Part shown: piece by piece, positions 35,041 to 47,632 of the stretch | Position numbering within the stretch: the first letter of the stretch is position 1 | How the letters are laid out: the number at the start of each line of letters is the position of its first letter | Assembly: GCA_963580455.1 (NCBI GenBank) | Contig: OY756957.1 | Coordinates: 2,485,001 to 2,549,000 of the forward strand | From: Euonymus europaeus | Lineage: Eukaryota > Streptophyta > Magnoliopsida > Celastrales > Celastraceae | DNA length: 64,000 nucleotides | Direction of reading: 5' to 3' | Position numbers and translations under genes: made by a program | Notes under the pieces: generated by a model | What the model was told of the DNA's origin: nothing | The model's input: the letters and a program-made list of their open reading frames with translations, nothing else | Databases searched by the model: none

Positions 35041-35789
35041 GGTTGTCCTTACTGGTTGCATCTTGGGTGACAAAATTTTATCAGATTCAGATATGTTGTC
35101 TTAAATTCAAGTTTAAATAAATAAAAAGTTATTCAATTTAAAATCAAATTATGATCTAAACACAAAAATATAATCTCCAATCCTAAGCTAGATTAAATTA
35201 GATTATTGTCTAATTTTATACGTTCAAATTTAAATCAACATAGATATAATCAATTAAGTACATGAAAAAATTCAAATGAATCCAAATTTAAAACATATAA
35301 ATATTTTTAAAACACTTATGTTATAAGGTCTAAAATAAAAAATTTCCCAACCCAAGCGGTATCACCGGACAGACTAGAAGGTTCTGGCAGGCAGCAGGGA
35401 CAACATGTCAATGGGCCCTCGGAACTGGCCCATCTCTCCTCTACGATATACTACCAGACATAAAATGCCATTAATGCATGCTAAGCTAAGTCAGGAAGGC
35501 AAGCTGCTATAAATTAACTGAGGAAATGAACCTAGATCCCATACATCAACGACTAAACTCAGCAAACATATAAAAGTATAAAACTAACACTTTTTCTCCC
35601 AACGGCAAAGAAGCAATAAATCTGAACCTGATTACCCTAATTTTACAATCATTAAATACCTCACTGCAACCTACACAAACTTCTAAATAGATATCCTAGT
35701 ACTCCATGATGGAAAACAAACCCGACCTACTACACAGTTAGCCGTCCATCATGTCACAATACTCATTTCATTTAACTTCCAATCCACAA
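35041..35789. other. 3' flank of the Alfin-like gene; no other gene
   Basis: AT-rich sequence; the part nearest 35790 should contain the minus-strand gene's 3' untranslated region. No other coding or RNA feature was recognised. Confidence 0.5.
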
Positions 35790-38700
35790 TCAAGCCCGCG
35801 ATCTCTTGTTGCTGCAAGACGGGCATTTGTACTGCTTAATGTGCTCTGCCCTAGCTGGGGTGATCTTAACACACTTCCCATGGAACCACTTCTCACAAAT
35901 GTCACAGCAAATCCAGAACTCATCAGAAGTATAGTTCTCTCCGCAAGCCCCGCATAGCGTCTCCCCGTGCTCCTCATCATCATCTTCCTCATCCAACCCA
36001 TCCTCATCGTCATCCTTCAATGGCATGGCCTTTGAATATCTGCCCTGAGATTCAGAGCTTCGCTGCATAAACCAAAACCCAATGTAATGTAATTTTTCTC
36101 TTTTCCAGCCTAGTTTCAGCACAACATGAACATTCCAGTCATGCATGTTCATGAAAGAGAATAAAGTTGCAGTTCATTTAACCAGTAACTAATATTCAAA
36201 AAAAATTAGGCATTCACAATGTGATCTAACTAACAAATGCAACGTCAATTCTGAACACACTGGCACCGAGACCTGACCCACACGGCCACATATCCTGTCA
36301 AATTACTGAATTGGATGCAGTTGGATTAACATACTCCAGATTAAACTACATTTCATAATACATTTGCATAATCTTATTCTGAGCCATTCCTCTCATGTCA
36401 AAATATACAAAATATACTTGCACTTTCCTGCTTCTTCTGTGACTGTGAGCAACAATGTTTGTACCCATTATGTCCATAACCTACCTAAAATAGACTTGGA
36501 ACATACTTTTGTGGCATATACAATAATAACGACTTCCACTACAGCACTACTAAGTTGTTTTCAAGGATTTTAATAGTTCTGTAGAATAAAGAACAGTGAG
36601 AACACTATTATTATTATTATTATTATTATTAAAGAGCATTGCCATTATTGAGTCTCTTGAAGCTTTAGGAACATCTCAGACAAATCCGAAACGAGGATTA
36701 GGTTTCACCCCACCACTGCCAGTCGTCTGACTCCCATTTTACATATGATATGGTATACTTTGCAAAGGCGTCGTGGAGAGGAGGGTATGTAAGTGTTCCA
36801 ATACAAAAAATGCCAAAACGATCCAACACAGTTTATTTTCCATTGGAACACTTCCGAACCCTCTCCTCACCAGCACTGGCAAATGCCCCTGCTAGGCATA
36901 GCCATGATGTTTGAAGCCATCTAATTGATGTCAGGGTGAGTCAAGCAGTTGCCTACCCACCCAATGACCAATTAAAACCTCCTTAGTACAGCTAAAGAAA
37001 AATCTGCACTCGAAAAATAGCATAACAGAGCCCTACCAACGGCCCATCACCAAACAAGTATAATCCACCAGTCACCAACAACCCTAATTCAAACCATGAA
37101 AACTGAAAGCATATTAGAAGTCATACATACCTTGGGGTTTAATTTGGATTTATTGCTGCTATGATATGAGGCAGATGACTTCTCCTTTCCTTGTTTCTTG
37201 GCTGACCCTGTCACAACCTCAAATATGGTGGGAACTTCATTTATCATGTTAAAAAGGCGTTTCCTGCACCACGAATACAAACATCAGGTGGTCAAGAAAA
37301 TAACCTTCTGCTTGAAGAGTTATTACAATCATCATAAGCAAATGAATGTATTAGGGTTCTGCGAATCCTATCAATCAAATATATATTTTACTTTGTTCTT
37401 TGGTGCTTTCAATTTGATTTGATTTGATTTGTTGTGAGATTCTTAACCAGGTCCTCAATATATTCCTCTAGTAAGGATATTCTCGATGCTTTATCATTCA
37501 CTGTACTAATAACATTGTAAATAATGTCAATAACACATATTCAAGTTAATAATTATCTTTACAAAATTTGTGAGTCCATGGCATAGTAAGAACTGACCAA
37601 AAAGTCTGCAACAGGAGTGTGAAGATAGTGTTGAAACAAACATCTGAAAAGCACTCTCACCAATTACAGTAAATTGAGGGTGGGAGATAAATGTTTTAAA
37701 AACATCGTTATTATTGAAAGGAAACTGAGGGTGAGGTAAGGAGAATACACTTCAAGATACTATTGATTTCAGACCTAGAATATCACCAGCAACAAACTTC
37801 TCATGACCAAAGCAAACAAACAAAACCCACCAGAAGGGTCTCATAAAAAAGTAAATACAAACAGAGACCAAGTGGGGAAAGAAAGACAGACCTGTCAGCT
37901 TTGTCAAACCCGAACCTAGCACCAAAATAAAAAGCTACAGACAGTAACCAAGCATCGCTATGGACAGCAACCAAAGATAACCAGTCCTTTTCTTCCATCC
38001 CATCTCTGGCAAAGTTGATGCCCAGTGCAGGTTCTGGAAGTTCAGGGGGCACCTCTTCAGCAGGTAAATTGACCTCCCACTGCTCACTAGGAAAACCATA
38101 GAGGCAGAGATTTTCCTTCTCTGCATAATGGGAAAAAAAATTCCGTTCATTCTCAACCAAGTATTTAAGCCAAAACAATACCTTTACATAGTAAATAATT
38201 CTAGCCTGATTCTTCAGATCCAATTAGCAATCCAGTGGCATGTCATAATGGTGTTACATGTCTTCAATTCACGAATAGTAACAAACTTAAGCTTACATGT
38301 ATTCATCAATAACTTATCACCATGCATAATTAAAAAACCCAATATACTAATAGTAGCCAGTCATATTACCTAACATTCGATTCTGGGAACACACAACATG
38401 CTACATGTGAACGCATGGGGAAAAACATTAATGATAATCAGAACTCAGAAGAATTATCAACTCGTGCAACTAACAGATCCATAAGTATTGAAATCCAATT
38501 CGTAACTTATTAAGGCATAATAATTAAGCCTACATTTGACACTTTTGAGGTACTAAATCTCTAATGAATGAAACGGTAAGGTACATAAAAATCCCTCTCA
38601 TTAATTTTCTTTGATACCAAGCGGATAACAAAATAAATTTAAAAAACATAGACTAAAAAAAATGGAAGAAAACCTGGATCGCACTGCCGGTAAAAGTTTT

Positions 38701-38925
38701 CAACATCTGCACCCACGAAAAGAGAAGGAAAACATATTCACGAGTGAAAACAAATGAAATTCAGCAACCGAAGCGTAGCCTATAAACTTCAGAGCCTTGA
38801 AAAACAAATTTCAAAAAATGAACGGTACCGGTAGTAAGGGCTTTAACCATGCCCGCTCGCCGACCCTTAAAGTCTTTGAACACTTCCTCGACCGTACGCG
38901 GGTTGTACGACGCATCGCCATCCAT
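35790..38925 (-). CDS. AL: Alfin-like PHD-finger protein (H3K4me3 reader)
   Basis: Five exons (38925-38829, 38706-38674, 38120-37892, 37263-37131, 36062-35790) give 254 residues, the normal family length. The N-terminal Alfin domain runs from [20 protein letters not shown] through [20 protein letters not shown] to [19 protein letters not shown] variable Ser/Lys-rich linker and an acidic stretch ([15 protein letters not shown]) follow. A C-terminal C4HC3 PHD finger ([20 protein letters not shown], then WFHGKC and KCPSC) ends with a basic tail. Alfin-like proteins bind H3K4me2/3 through the PHD aromatic cage (the Y, W and D positions are present) and act in the nucleus in transcription and stress responses. 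No lesions seen. Which paralogue (AL1-AL7) cannot be decided by eye. Confidence 0.96.
36606..36631. repeat. (TTA)n microsatellite
   Basis: About eight TTA/ATT units in the last intron of the Alfin-like gene. Confidence 0.9.
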
Positions 38926-40854
38926 GGCTTCGAGTACTATACCCGTCAGCGAGACAAAGTGAATGTATAAAGAGAAATCTGGAAAATATACAGAGAGAGA
39001 ATGTGTTAGAGATATAAATCGAGAGTAAAAGAAGGTAGAGAGAATAAAAGGAGGGAAAATGGATGAGAAAATATTTGACCTGTTTACAGACTGCAGCAGA
39101 GAGACAGAGAAGAGAGGGAGCGGATTTGAATCGGAAGGAGTCGGACTTATTAACTGGATTTTATAAAAGCAGGAAGAGCCCGAGACGGATTTTTTTGTCT
39201 TACGTGGATGAAAACAAGAGTAAAGAATAGGGTTTGGGTATTTGAAGTGAACTAATTATAGTTTAGGTAGTAAATTAGCAGTTTATGGTAGTTATCGTTA
39301 TAGGGATAAAATCTAGAACTAGAATGACCCCTGTATTTTATTGGGCTTGTTTAATCCAAAAAAAATTGAACAACATATTTTAATCATAGTAAACCCACCA
39401 ACGTTTAACCTAATAAAATATTTTATTGCAATTTTAATGGATCATATTCTCCAACGTTTGGATGAGAGATGTCTGATAGCGGTTAAGTTGTGTAATGTAT
39501 AAGCTGTCAAATAAGTTTGTATTGTTTGGTAGAGTATAAGTTTTAATAGCATATAATTGTCAATATACTATGACGGATATGTAAATTAATTTAATAATGA
39601 AATAAAAGATATTGAATATTAATATTGTTGAAAAGAGTTTTATATGTTGAGTTCGAATATGTAATTTTTTTCAAAATTTAATATATATTTTGAGAAATAT
39701 AATGACAAATATATGAAAGAATGAAAGCAATAAGAAAAATTGAGTAGTTTTTTTTAATAATGTGACTGATGTGATTGTTGACCAATGAAATTGAGCTTAT
39801 AAGTTAAGACACGCTCAACTAAATGCATATTTGTTGGATTATGCAAAATTTGCCGTGACATGTCCATTCACTCTCCCTTATCTGCCCCATCTCCAATCTG
39901 TCCTCAAGACATATTTTGATATCGTCCCGAATCCAAGGGTACAACCGCCTCGCTAGTGGATACCCGCCCTTAATTTTGGTTTTTAAAATTTTCTTTTATT
40001 TCTAAAAAAGCAAAACTAATAGTGTACAACGTACATGCATATAGTAAAAGTGAGAGAGGCCTTAGTGACTTTGTTTGTCAAACTCCAGTAATTCGAAACA
40101 TACAATGAAAAGCACCAAATAGCTTCTCACTAGAATCCAAGCCAGAAATTGCAAGGGCAGCTGTCATGGTGAATTCTGGATAGCCAGCAAGAAATGAACA
40201 GCGCATAAAAACAAGTAGCTCACTACTGATTTATCCTTGATATCACCTATAATAAGCTATTGTATTAGTCAGCTGGTTTCTATCGTTTTGCAATAATGCC
40301 AATTCTAAGATGACTACTGCATGCGCATCTGCAACAATTGCCAGAACATTGTGCTGCCGAAGATGCCTTATGACCACATTCATATTTCAGACTAATGCCA
40401 TTGGACAAATCAATTGCAAATCCACCCGAACTTTCAATATTCTGCTCACTTTCAACTACCAAGCTCACATCAGAAACTTTAGGAGTTATCCGAGGATGAA
40501 TATTGGCATACTATCATTGTTTGCTAACTGGAGATACATACGCAATTGCTCATCTGGCACCTTTCTGTAACTTAGACAAGCTAGCAATGTTAGGACAGTT
40601 ATTGTAGAATCAAAGTTCCCACGACTAAATCAAAGTTCAGTGAAGCACCCACGAAATCTGCAGCAACAAAACAAAAAATTGTATGTACTTTCGGCATAGT
40701 ATTCACCGATGCTTGAACACTACTTGAACTGATATAGCTAGAGATATCAATATCATGAACATAGTCATCGTTACAAACATTGGAGGAAAAAGAACGAAAA
40801 CTAAAAATAAAAAACTCATATTAAATTTGCATATAATTTCTACACACAATGTCC
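38926..40854. other. Promoter flank and intergenic stretch; possible coding relic at 40280-40570 (-)
   Basis: The first 250 bp should hold the Alfin-like gene's promoter and leader (GA-rich near 38995-39125). From 39.2 to 40.2 kb only AT-rich sequence is seen. The minus strand from 40570 to 40280 reads VPDEQLRMYLQLANNDS, then after a possible shift ITPKVSDVSLVVESEQNIES and a Cys-rich end. This looks like decayed coding sequence but was not recognised. Confidence 0.4.
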
Positions 40855-42749
40855 TCATCTTTTGGCACTAGCCTCGGAATCTCTGTTTGAGCCTGTGCCT
40901 TCTTTTCCGCACATATTGCACGATTTTTTATTACTGCTCTCAATGCTTTTGATCTACTCAACCAAGGAAAAACAATAATGATAAGAGCTAAGCTTGTTCG
41001 ATGAAGTGACAAAACAATAAATAGAACAGAATAAAACTATGTAGGCGTGGACCTTTCTATGTGGCCATCTATTCATGCCTCTCAGTCTCAACTCTGATGC
41101 CCTCTGCCCCTGCCTCTGCCTCTGCCTCTGCGGTGCTACTTATAAGAAAAATATAAACAAGTTGAAAATCAATATGTAAAATCTAGCAAAAGACAGGCAG
41201 AATATTCAATAGTATGATCCGCGAGAGCAAGATGAACCTGTGTTACGAGAGTGGTATTTGGCACATTTGTTGTCCCACTCTCCATTTCCGAATTTTCTAT
41301 CTGACCATCTCCTGCAGAAATGTTAAATTCACAGCTCATGACAGTGCCAATGGATGAAAAATCAACAATATTGATCTACCAGCATGTGTTATAAGGTACT
41401 GTAAAGTTTCTCTATTGCAACACATATAGACCTATAATATCATAAAAAGTTTTGCTATTTGAGGTTGATGAAGCATAGAGATCCACTCACCTGAGCTTGT
41501 CGTCGGAGATAGGTTAAGGAAGTCATCAACCTCAGCATTAACATTTACACTATTCTCCATGTCCATTCCCACGCAGACGGCTTCATAGAAGCCTGAGAAT
41601 GGATCTTGCACCTTAACAAAGCCCGATACTTTTCTCTCACGGCAGTACTTCACCAGAAACTGCTTCACTTGCTTTATGCTTCTCGCGCAAAAACTTGTTT
41701 CACAAACATAATTAATATTAAATCCATATATTTGGATCCTCTAATGGAATAGTAATGCTATCCCAAAACACATTTACTAAACTCATACAAATTTATCAAA
41801 AAAGAAGAAGATAGTATTGATGAGACACATTCGTGTCGAACTTACTCAAACATGTGACAATCAGGCGTATGCAAAGTCGCATTGATTTTGTTTCGAATCT
41901 CAAGAATTGCGTGATGGATCATGCCCAGTCTTCCATGGATCTCAAGTTTAGTCGTAACGGTGCCTGCCATCACAACATATAGAACACAACTACTTAAAAA
42001 CAAAAATCACACCAAAGTCATTGAACCATATTGTGCCATTGCATACCATCTGTATGGACTATATCCCTAAGCACTTGACAACAACTGCAACGAAATGGCT
42101 CTGGTAGTGGTGGCCAAAATGCAAGACGGAGTGACGGCCAACCAAAACCTGTATTATCCGAATCCCCTGCTCCTCCATTTCCGTCTTGTACCGGAACAGT
42201 AGATGGCCCCGGCAAAGAATTAACTTGATTGAACTCATTATCTAAGTTCCAAATCATCGGATCATCTGTGAGATCATTAGCATCCGCGATGTCGTCTCCC
42301 ATCCCTGAAATAAAATCATCAGCAGACGGAACGGGTGCAGTAGCTTCCCTGATTGTAATAAAATTTGCATTAGCATTAGCATCAGCAATGCCATTGCCAG
42401 ACCAAGAAACATAGCCAGTAGAAGTAGGAACTTCTCCGGACCCTCTGACAAAACCATTAGAAGGACGAACCGGAACATTAGCTTCACTGACTGAAATTAA
42501 ATTTGGGTTAGTATCTGCAGTGCCATCTCCAGACCCATAAACATAACTAGTAGAAGGACGAAATTCTACGGCAGACCCATAAACAAAACCAGTAGGAGGA
42601 GGAACCGGATCAGTAACTTCACTGACTGACGTTAAATTTGCAGGATTAGGGTCCGCTTCATTGAATAATCTGTTGAATGATTCGTAATCAAATACTGCAT
42701 CAACGTCAAATGTGTCATCGTCAGACGCGACGTTACTGGTGTAGGCCAT
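40855..42749 (-). CDS. RWP-RK family protein with a shortened RWP-RK domain
   Basis: Six exons with consistent phases (42749-42047, 41963-41846, 41693-41491, 41311-41238, 41127-41053, 40953-40855) encode 423 residues. The N-terminus is long and of low complexity, with repeated GYVYGSG-like units and SVSEA/TVREA motifs. A conserved block follows: FWPPLPEPFRCSCCQVLRDI, TTKLEIHGRLGMIHHAILEI, MFDFCARSIKQVKQFL and DPFSGFYEAVCVGMD, characteristic of a plant family that ends in an RWP-RK DNA-binding domain. The last exons read GMNRWPHRK|IKSIESSNKK, keeping RWPxRK, but the preceding helices are replaced by a Gln/Arg-rich repeat (RQRQRQGQR). DNA binding is therefore doubtful. Frame openness favours a gene; the damaged domain suggests a diverging or dying copy. 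The 5-6 exon junction is the least certain. Confidence 0.7.
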
Positions 42750-42801
42750 GCGTCGCGGAGAACTATGAGACTCTGTAGTGCGAAGATGATGTCGAATGGG
42801 A

Positions 42802-42833
42802 CTCTCAAGCACCTATGTGTAGGTGCTTGAGAG
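42802..42833. promoter_or_regulatory. Perfect 14-bp inverted repeat upstream of the RWP-RK gene
   Basis: CTCTCAAGCACCTA, a 4-nt loop (TGTG), then TAGGTGCTTGAGAG. It lies 53 bp upstream of the chosen start codon, so it is probably in the leader or core promoter and could form a stable RNA hairpin or act as a dimeric protein site. Part of it is also in the frame of a possible N-terminal extension starting at 42812. Confidence 0.75.
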
Positions 42834-43527
42834 AGGACGATTTGTGAGTGGGGATTTGTGTTTTTTGGTTCTTAAATAGTTTGGTATGAAAGGTTGTGTT
42901 ACAAGAAAGAAGGTCGCGATTGGCAGTTAATATCCGTTGCGACGAAGACGGTTTTGGGTTTTTGAAATTTGGAAGTTGTAAATCTAGATTCTAGGAAGAT
43001 TGTAAGAAACTAAAAGTATCCCAAAACGACATCGTATGTGTGAGAATGTTAACTAAGACTCTGCTTTCCAGTCGAACAGCGATGACACAATGGACCAAGA
43101 TAGCAAAGTAACCGGAGCAATCACAGAGACTGTGAAATGAAGGCATTATCGTCGCTGCTGAGTCCGAAGAACCTCACTCTCCATCGGACCTGCCTTCTCG
43201 CTCTCTTTCACACTCGAAACCCCTCACTAACCTACACTCCACCATCAACGTCAACAACAACAATTCTATCAAATTGAATCAGAGGCTCCAAATCCACGCG
43301 TCCACTACTGCAACAATGGCGTCCTCCTTCAATCTCGAGCAAGCCAGGGCACCTCCCGCTCTTCCATTGGCTACTCCTCCGATCACGAAGGTCGGTTGCA
43401 CTCGTACACTAAAACTGCTTCAATTTACGGTGATTTTTTTTATTTGTTTGTGTTGGGGATGTTCTCGCTACAATTGAACATGAGCCAGATATAGTCATCG
43501 CTGAGATTGATTATTTACAATTGGAGG

Positions 43528-43957
43528 TGTTATGATTGATGATCTTGTGAGTGTATTGCAGATATAAGATGAAGAAATAGAGTTCAGATGAGAAAAGAAG
43601 AAGAAGAACCAAACTGAGGAAGAAATAAATTCATAGCATTGTTAACCTTCAAAGTAAGAGAATTGTAACTTATGTATACCGATAAAGCAACGGTCACAAT
43701 GATGTGATCTTGAATAAAATAATAAAGAAAATACAATTGTGTTTGAATAATATGAAACTGATACTCAAAGTGCACCGTATTACTTAAAACCAAAGTGCAC
43801 CGTTTTACACACATGAACAAAAGACGTGTGTCTTAGCAAGGCCACGTCTCTTCTTTCTCAAAGAAGACCAGAGACACAAAACCAAATCCCTAATCATTTG
43901 CAGCGGCGGTGTTCTCCCAAGTTCGATCAACCTCAGATGGAGCTTCAATGTTTGTCA
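43528..43957 (-). repeat. 3' LTR of the Copia element (left on the plus strand)
   Basis: 430 bp, paired with 47633-48062. It contains the last codons of the polyprotein up to the stop at 43890. Confidence 0.97.
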
Positions 43958-43970
43958 TCCCCCCGCAAGC
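43958..43970 (-). other. Polypurine tract of the Copia element
   Basis: Minus strand GCTTGCGGGGGGA directly before the 3' LTR. It primes plus-strand DNA synthesis in LTR elements. Confidence 0.8.
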
Positions 43971-46900
43971 TGAAGATGGTGAGAATGGCACCAGATTTAG
44001 CTTGGAGATGTGATGAAGGATTTGATGAACCGGAAGGGCTTTGGTGAGGAGGTCAGCAGGCTGTTCACTGGACTTGAGGTGAGTTAATCGAACCATGCCT
44101 TCTTGAACCTTATCCCTCGTGTAATGTAAGTCAATTTCAATGTGCTTAGTACGCTCGTGAAACACAGGATTTGTTGCAATATGTAGAGCTGCTTGGTTAT
44201 CACAGTGTAGGACCATAGGATTTTGAAGCTTTAGTTGTAATTCTTTGAACAAATTTTGTATCCAAGCCAATTCTGTCGTGGTAGAAGCCATAGCACGATA
44301 TTCTGCCTCTGCAGACGATCGGGATACTGTTTTTTGTTTCTTCGATTTCCAAGAAATAAGAGCTTCTCCTAATTTGACACAGTAGCCGGTTACAGATCTT
44401 CTAGTGTCAGGGCAAGAAGCCCAGTCTGAGTCACAAAAGGCCTTGACCTGCATGTTGTTATTGACAGGGAAAAACAGGCTCTGTTCTACAGTGCCTTTAA
44501 CATATCTTAATATACGATGTGCAGCATTCATATGAGCATCTGTAGGATGTTGCATGAACTGACTAAGGTGATTAACAGCATAGTTGATGTCAGGTCTAGT
44601 GATTGTTAAGTACATTAACCTGCCAATTGTCCTTCTAAACTGTAGAGGATTGTCAAGAATAGCACCTGTTGTGTTAGACAATTTATGGTTTGTGTCTATA
44701 GGTGAATTATTAGGTTTAGCATTGTGGAAACCAGCATCCTTAAGCAAATCTAATGCATACTTCCTCTGAGATATTAAAAAACCTTTAGGAGTTGTGTGAA
44801 TTTCTATTCCTAGAAAATACCTCAAAGGACCTAGATCTTTTATTTTAAAACAGTTTGCTATATGGGCCTTGACTTGGTTGATTAATTGAATATTGTTACC
44901 ACCTATTGCCATGTCATCCACATATAACAATAAAATGATTCTATCATTATTATTGTTGTAGTAGAACATAGAGTAATCTGACTTACTTTGGATAAAACCA
45001 AAGTCTGTCAAGGCTTGTCTACATTTTTCATTCCAAACTCTAGAGGCTTGTTTTAATCCATAAATAGATTTAGTTAATTTACACACTAGTTTGTTGTCAT
45101 CTTGCTTAAAACCCGGAGGGACTTTCATATAAACCTCTTCTTGCAATTCACCATTTAGAAAGGCATTGTGCACATCTAAATGATGAATTGTCCACCTATT
45201 CATGGCAGCTAAAGCTAAAAAAATTCGAACTGTAGTAATTTTAACTATAGGAGCAAATGTTTCTTTGTAATCAAAACCTTTGGTTTGGCTAAAACCTTGG
45301 GCAACTAATCTTGCTTTATATCTTTCAACTGATCCATTTGAATTATACTTAACTTTATATATCCATTTACACCCTATGGCCTTTCTACCATGTGGAAGAG
45401 TAGTTAAGATCCAAGTCTTATTGTCTTCTAGAGCTTTTAGTTCTAAGTTCATTGCCTCACACCACTTAGCATCTTTCACAGCATCTATGTATTTTATAGG
45501 TTCTGGAATTTTTGTAATAGAAGCAATAAAACAAGCATTGGATACAGAATGCTCATGCAGATGAATGAATGTTGATGTTGATGTAGATGAATTGGTTTCT
45601 GGTTCACAATGATAGTCTCTGAGGTAGGCTGGCATTCTTCTTATTCTAGTACTAGGTATAGTATCTGTTGTTCTATTTGGAGTTGAGATGTTTATGAGAC
45701 TATCTGAGAGTGCTGTGGGGACTTGTTGGACAATTTTATTTTGTGCAGTGGTAACACTTGAATCTATGCATTTTAAAGGAAATTCATTCTCTTTAAAAAA
45801 CACATCCCTAGATATAAAAATTTCTTGCGTTTCTAGGTCTAAGAGCTGATAGCCTTTGACTCCATAGGGATAACCTAGAAAAATGCAAGGAATAGCTTTA
45901 GCCTGAAACTTTGAAGAAGAAGGTCTGTTATTTTTAGCAAGACAGAAGCAGCCAAATACTCTAAAAATACTATAATCAACTGCTTTGTTATAAAGAATCT
46001 GATAAGGAGTTGTTTTGTTTAACACCTTAGTGGGCAGCCTATTGATTAAGAAAACAGCAGTCCTAACACAATATGACCAGAATTTATCATCAAGGCCACT
46101 TTGTATTTTAATTGTTCTTGCTACATTCAAAATATGTTGGTGTTTTCTTTCCACAACCCCATTTTGTTGGGGTGTGTGAATACATGTTTTTTGATGAATT
46201 ATGCCTTCTTGTTCATAATATTCTGGCATGAGAAATTCTCTGCCATTATCTGTTCTAATAACTTTTGGTGTGGTGTGAAATTATGTTTTCACGTAAGTGA
46301 TAAAATTTTGTAGTTTTGATCTAGTCTGATCTTTGGATTTCATTAAGAATATCCAAGTCATCCTAGAAAAATCATCAACGATGGTGACAAAGTATTTAAA
46401 ACCATATAAAGATTCAATTGGGTTAGGACCCCAAATATCTACATGTAGTAAATCAAAACAATGCTTGGAATTAGTAATACTAATACCAAAATGTGCTCTT
46501 TTCATTTTACCCAAATAACATTCATTACAAGATTCATTATCATTCCCAAAAGGTAGAGGTAAAAGTTTGGACACTATATTAGAAGGGTGTCCAAGCCTTA
46601 AGTGCCAAGTCCTACTACTAATTACAGAATTGACACTGCCAAAAATATCTAAGGGTCTTCCTTGTTTCTGACTGAGCAGATACAGGTTGTTATACTTCAT
46701 TCCTATCCCAGCCTTCTTGGAAGTAATAATTTCTTGCAATTGACATTGATTCTTTGTGAATATTATTGAATATTTGTCATCATCAGTTATCTTGCTAACA
46801 GAAATAAGATTATATGTGAAGTTTGGCACACATAAAACATCAGTGAGGGTGATATTGTCTAATTTCGTTGTGCCTATGTGAGAGATAACATGTTTCTGTC

Positions 46901-47620
46901 CATTAGGTAAAGAAATAAATGCATGTGAAACAGGATGATATGTGTCAAACAAATGCACATCACAAATGACATGATCAGTGGCTCCACTATCAATAATCCA
47001 TTTATGTATATTTTTAGTAGAGTGAGAATTATTGTTACCTGCCACTGCAGAGACAGAAACTTGATGATTCTGTTGAGTGGTAGGTTCTGTAGAATGAGAT
47101 GCTTGATTGGCAGAATAGACCTTTGAGTTGCCATTGTTTGTCTTGAATTTCTTTGAGTTTCCATTGTTGGGAAAACCATGAATCCTGTAACACTTTTCCA
47201 CCACATGATTAATCATTTTACAATGAGTGCAGAATAAGTTATTCCTATTTGCTTGCTGATTTCTTGGTTTATCTGCATCCCTGTTGTGCTTGTAATTTGA
47301 TCGAGTATTGGAAGCTTGAGTAGACTGAGTGAACTTGTTTACATCCATAGCATAAGGATTATTTGGTTTATTTATAGCTACTGCTGGTGCAGGTGGTTGT
47401 TTATGAAAAGCTGGAGTGGGTAGAAGTGGAGGGGCAGTAGATGGGTAAGGAAAAGAAGTAGAAAAAGTTGGAAGATGATTCAACAGAGGTGCTGTAGAAG
47501 AACCAGCAACATTGGTTGAATGAGGTAAATTTTGCCTACCTCTCATAAAATTACTTGCATCATTCAATGCTTGTGTGACTCTCAGTAATTCTGAAGAGTC
47601 TACTGTTTTGGGGATCGATC

Positions 47621-47632
47621 GCTCCGATACCA
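47621..47632 (-). other. Primer-binding site (initiator tRNA-Met type)
   Basis: Minus strand TGGTATCGGAGC immediately after the 5' LTR. It differs at one position from TGGTATCAGAGC, complementary to the 3' end of initiator Met tRNA used by many plant Copia elements. Confidence 0.85.
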
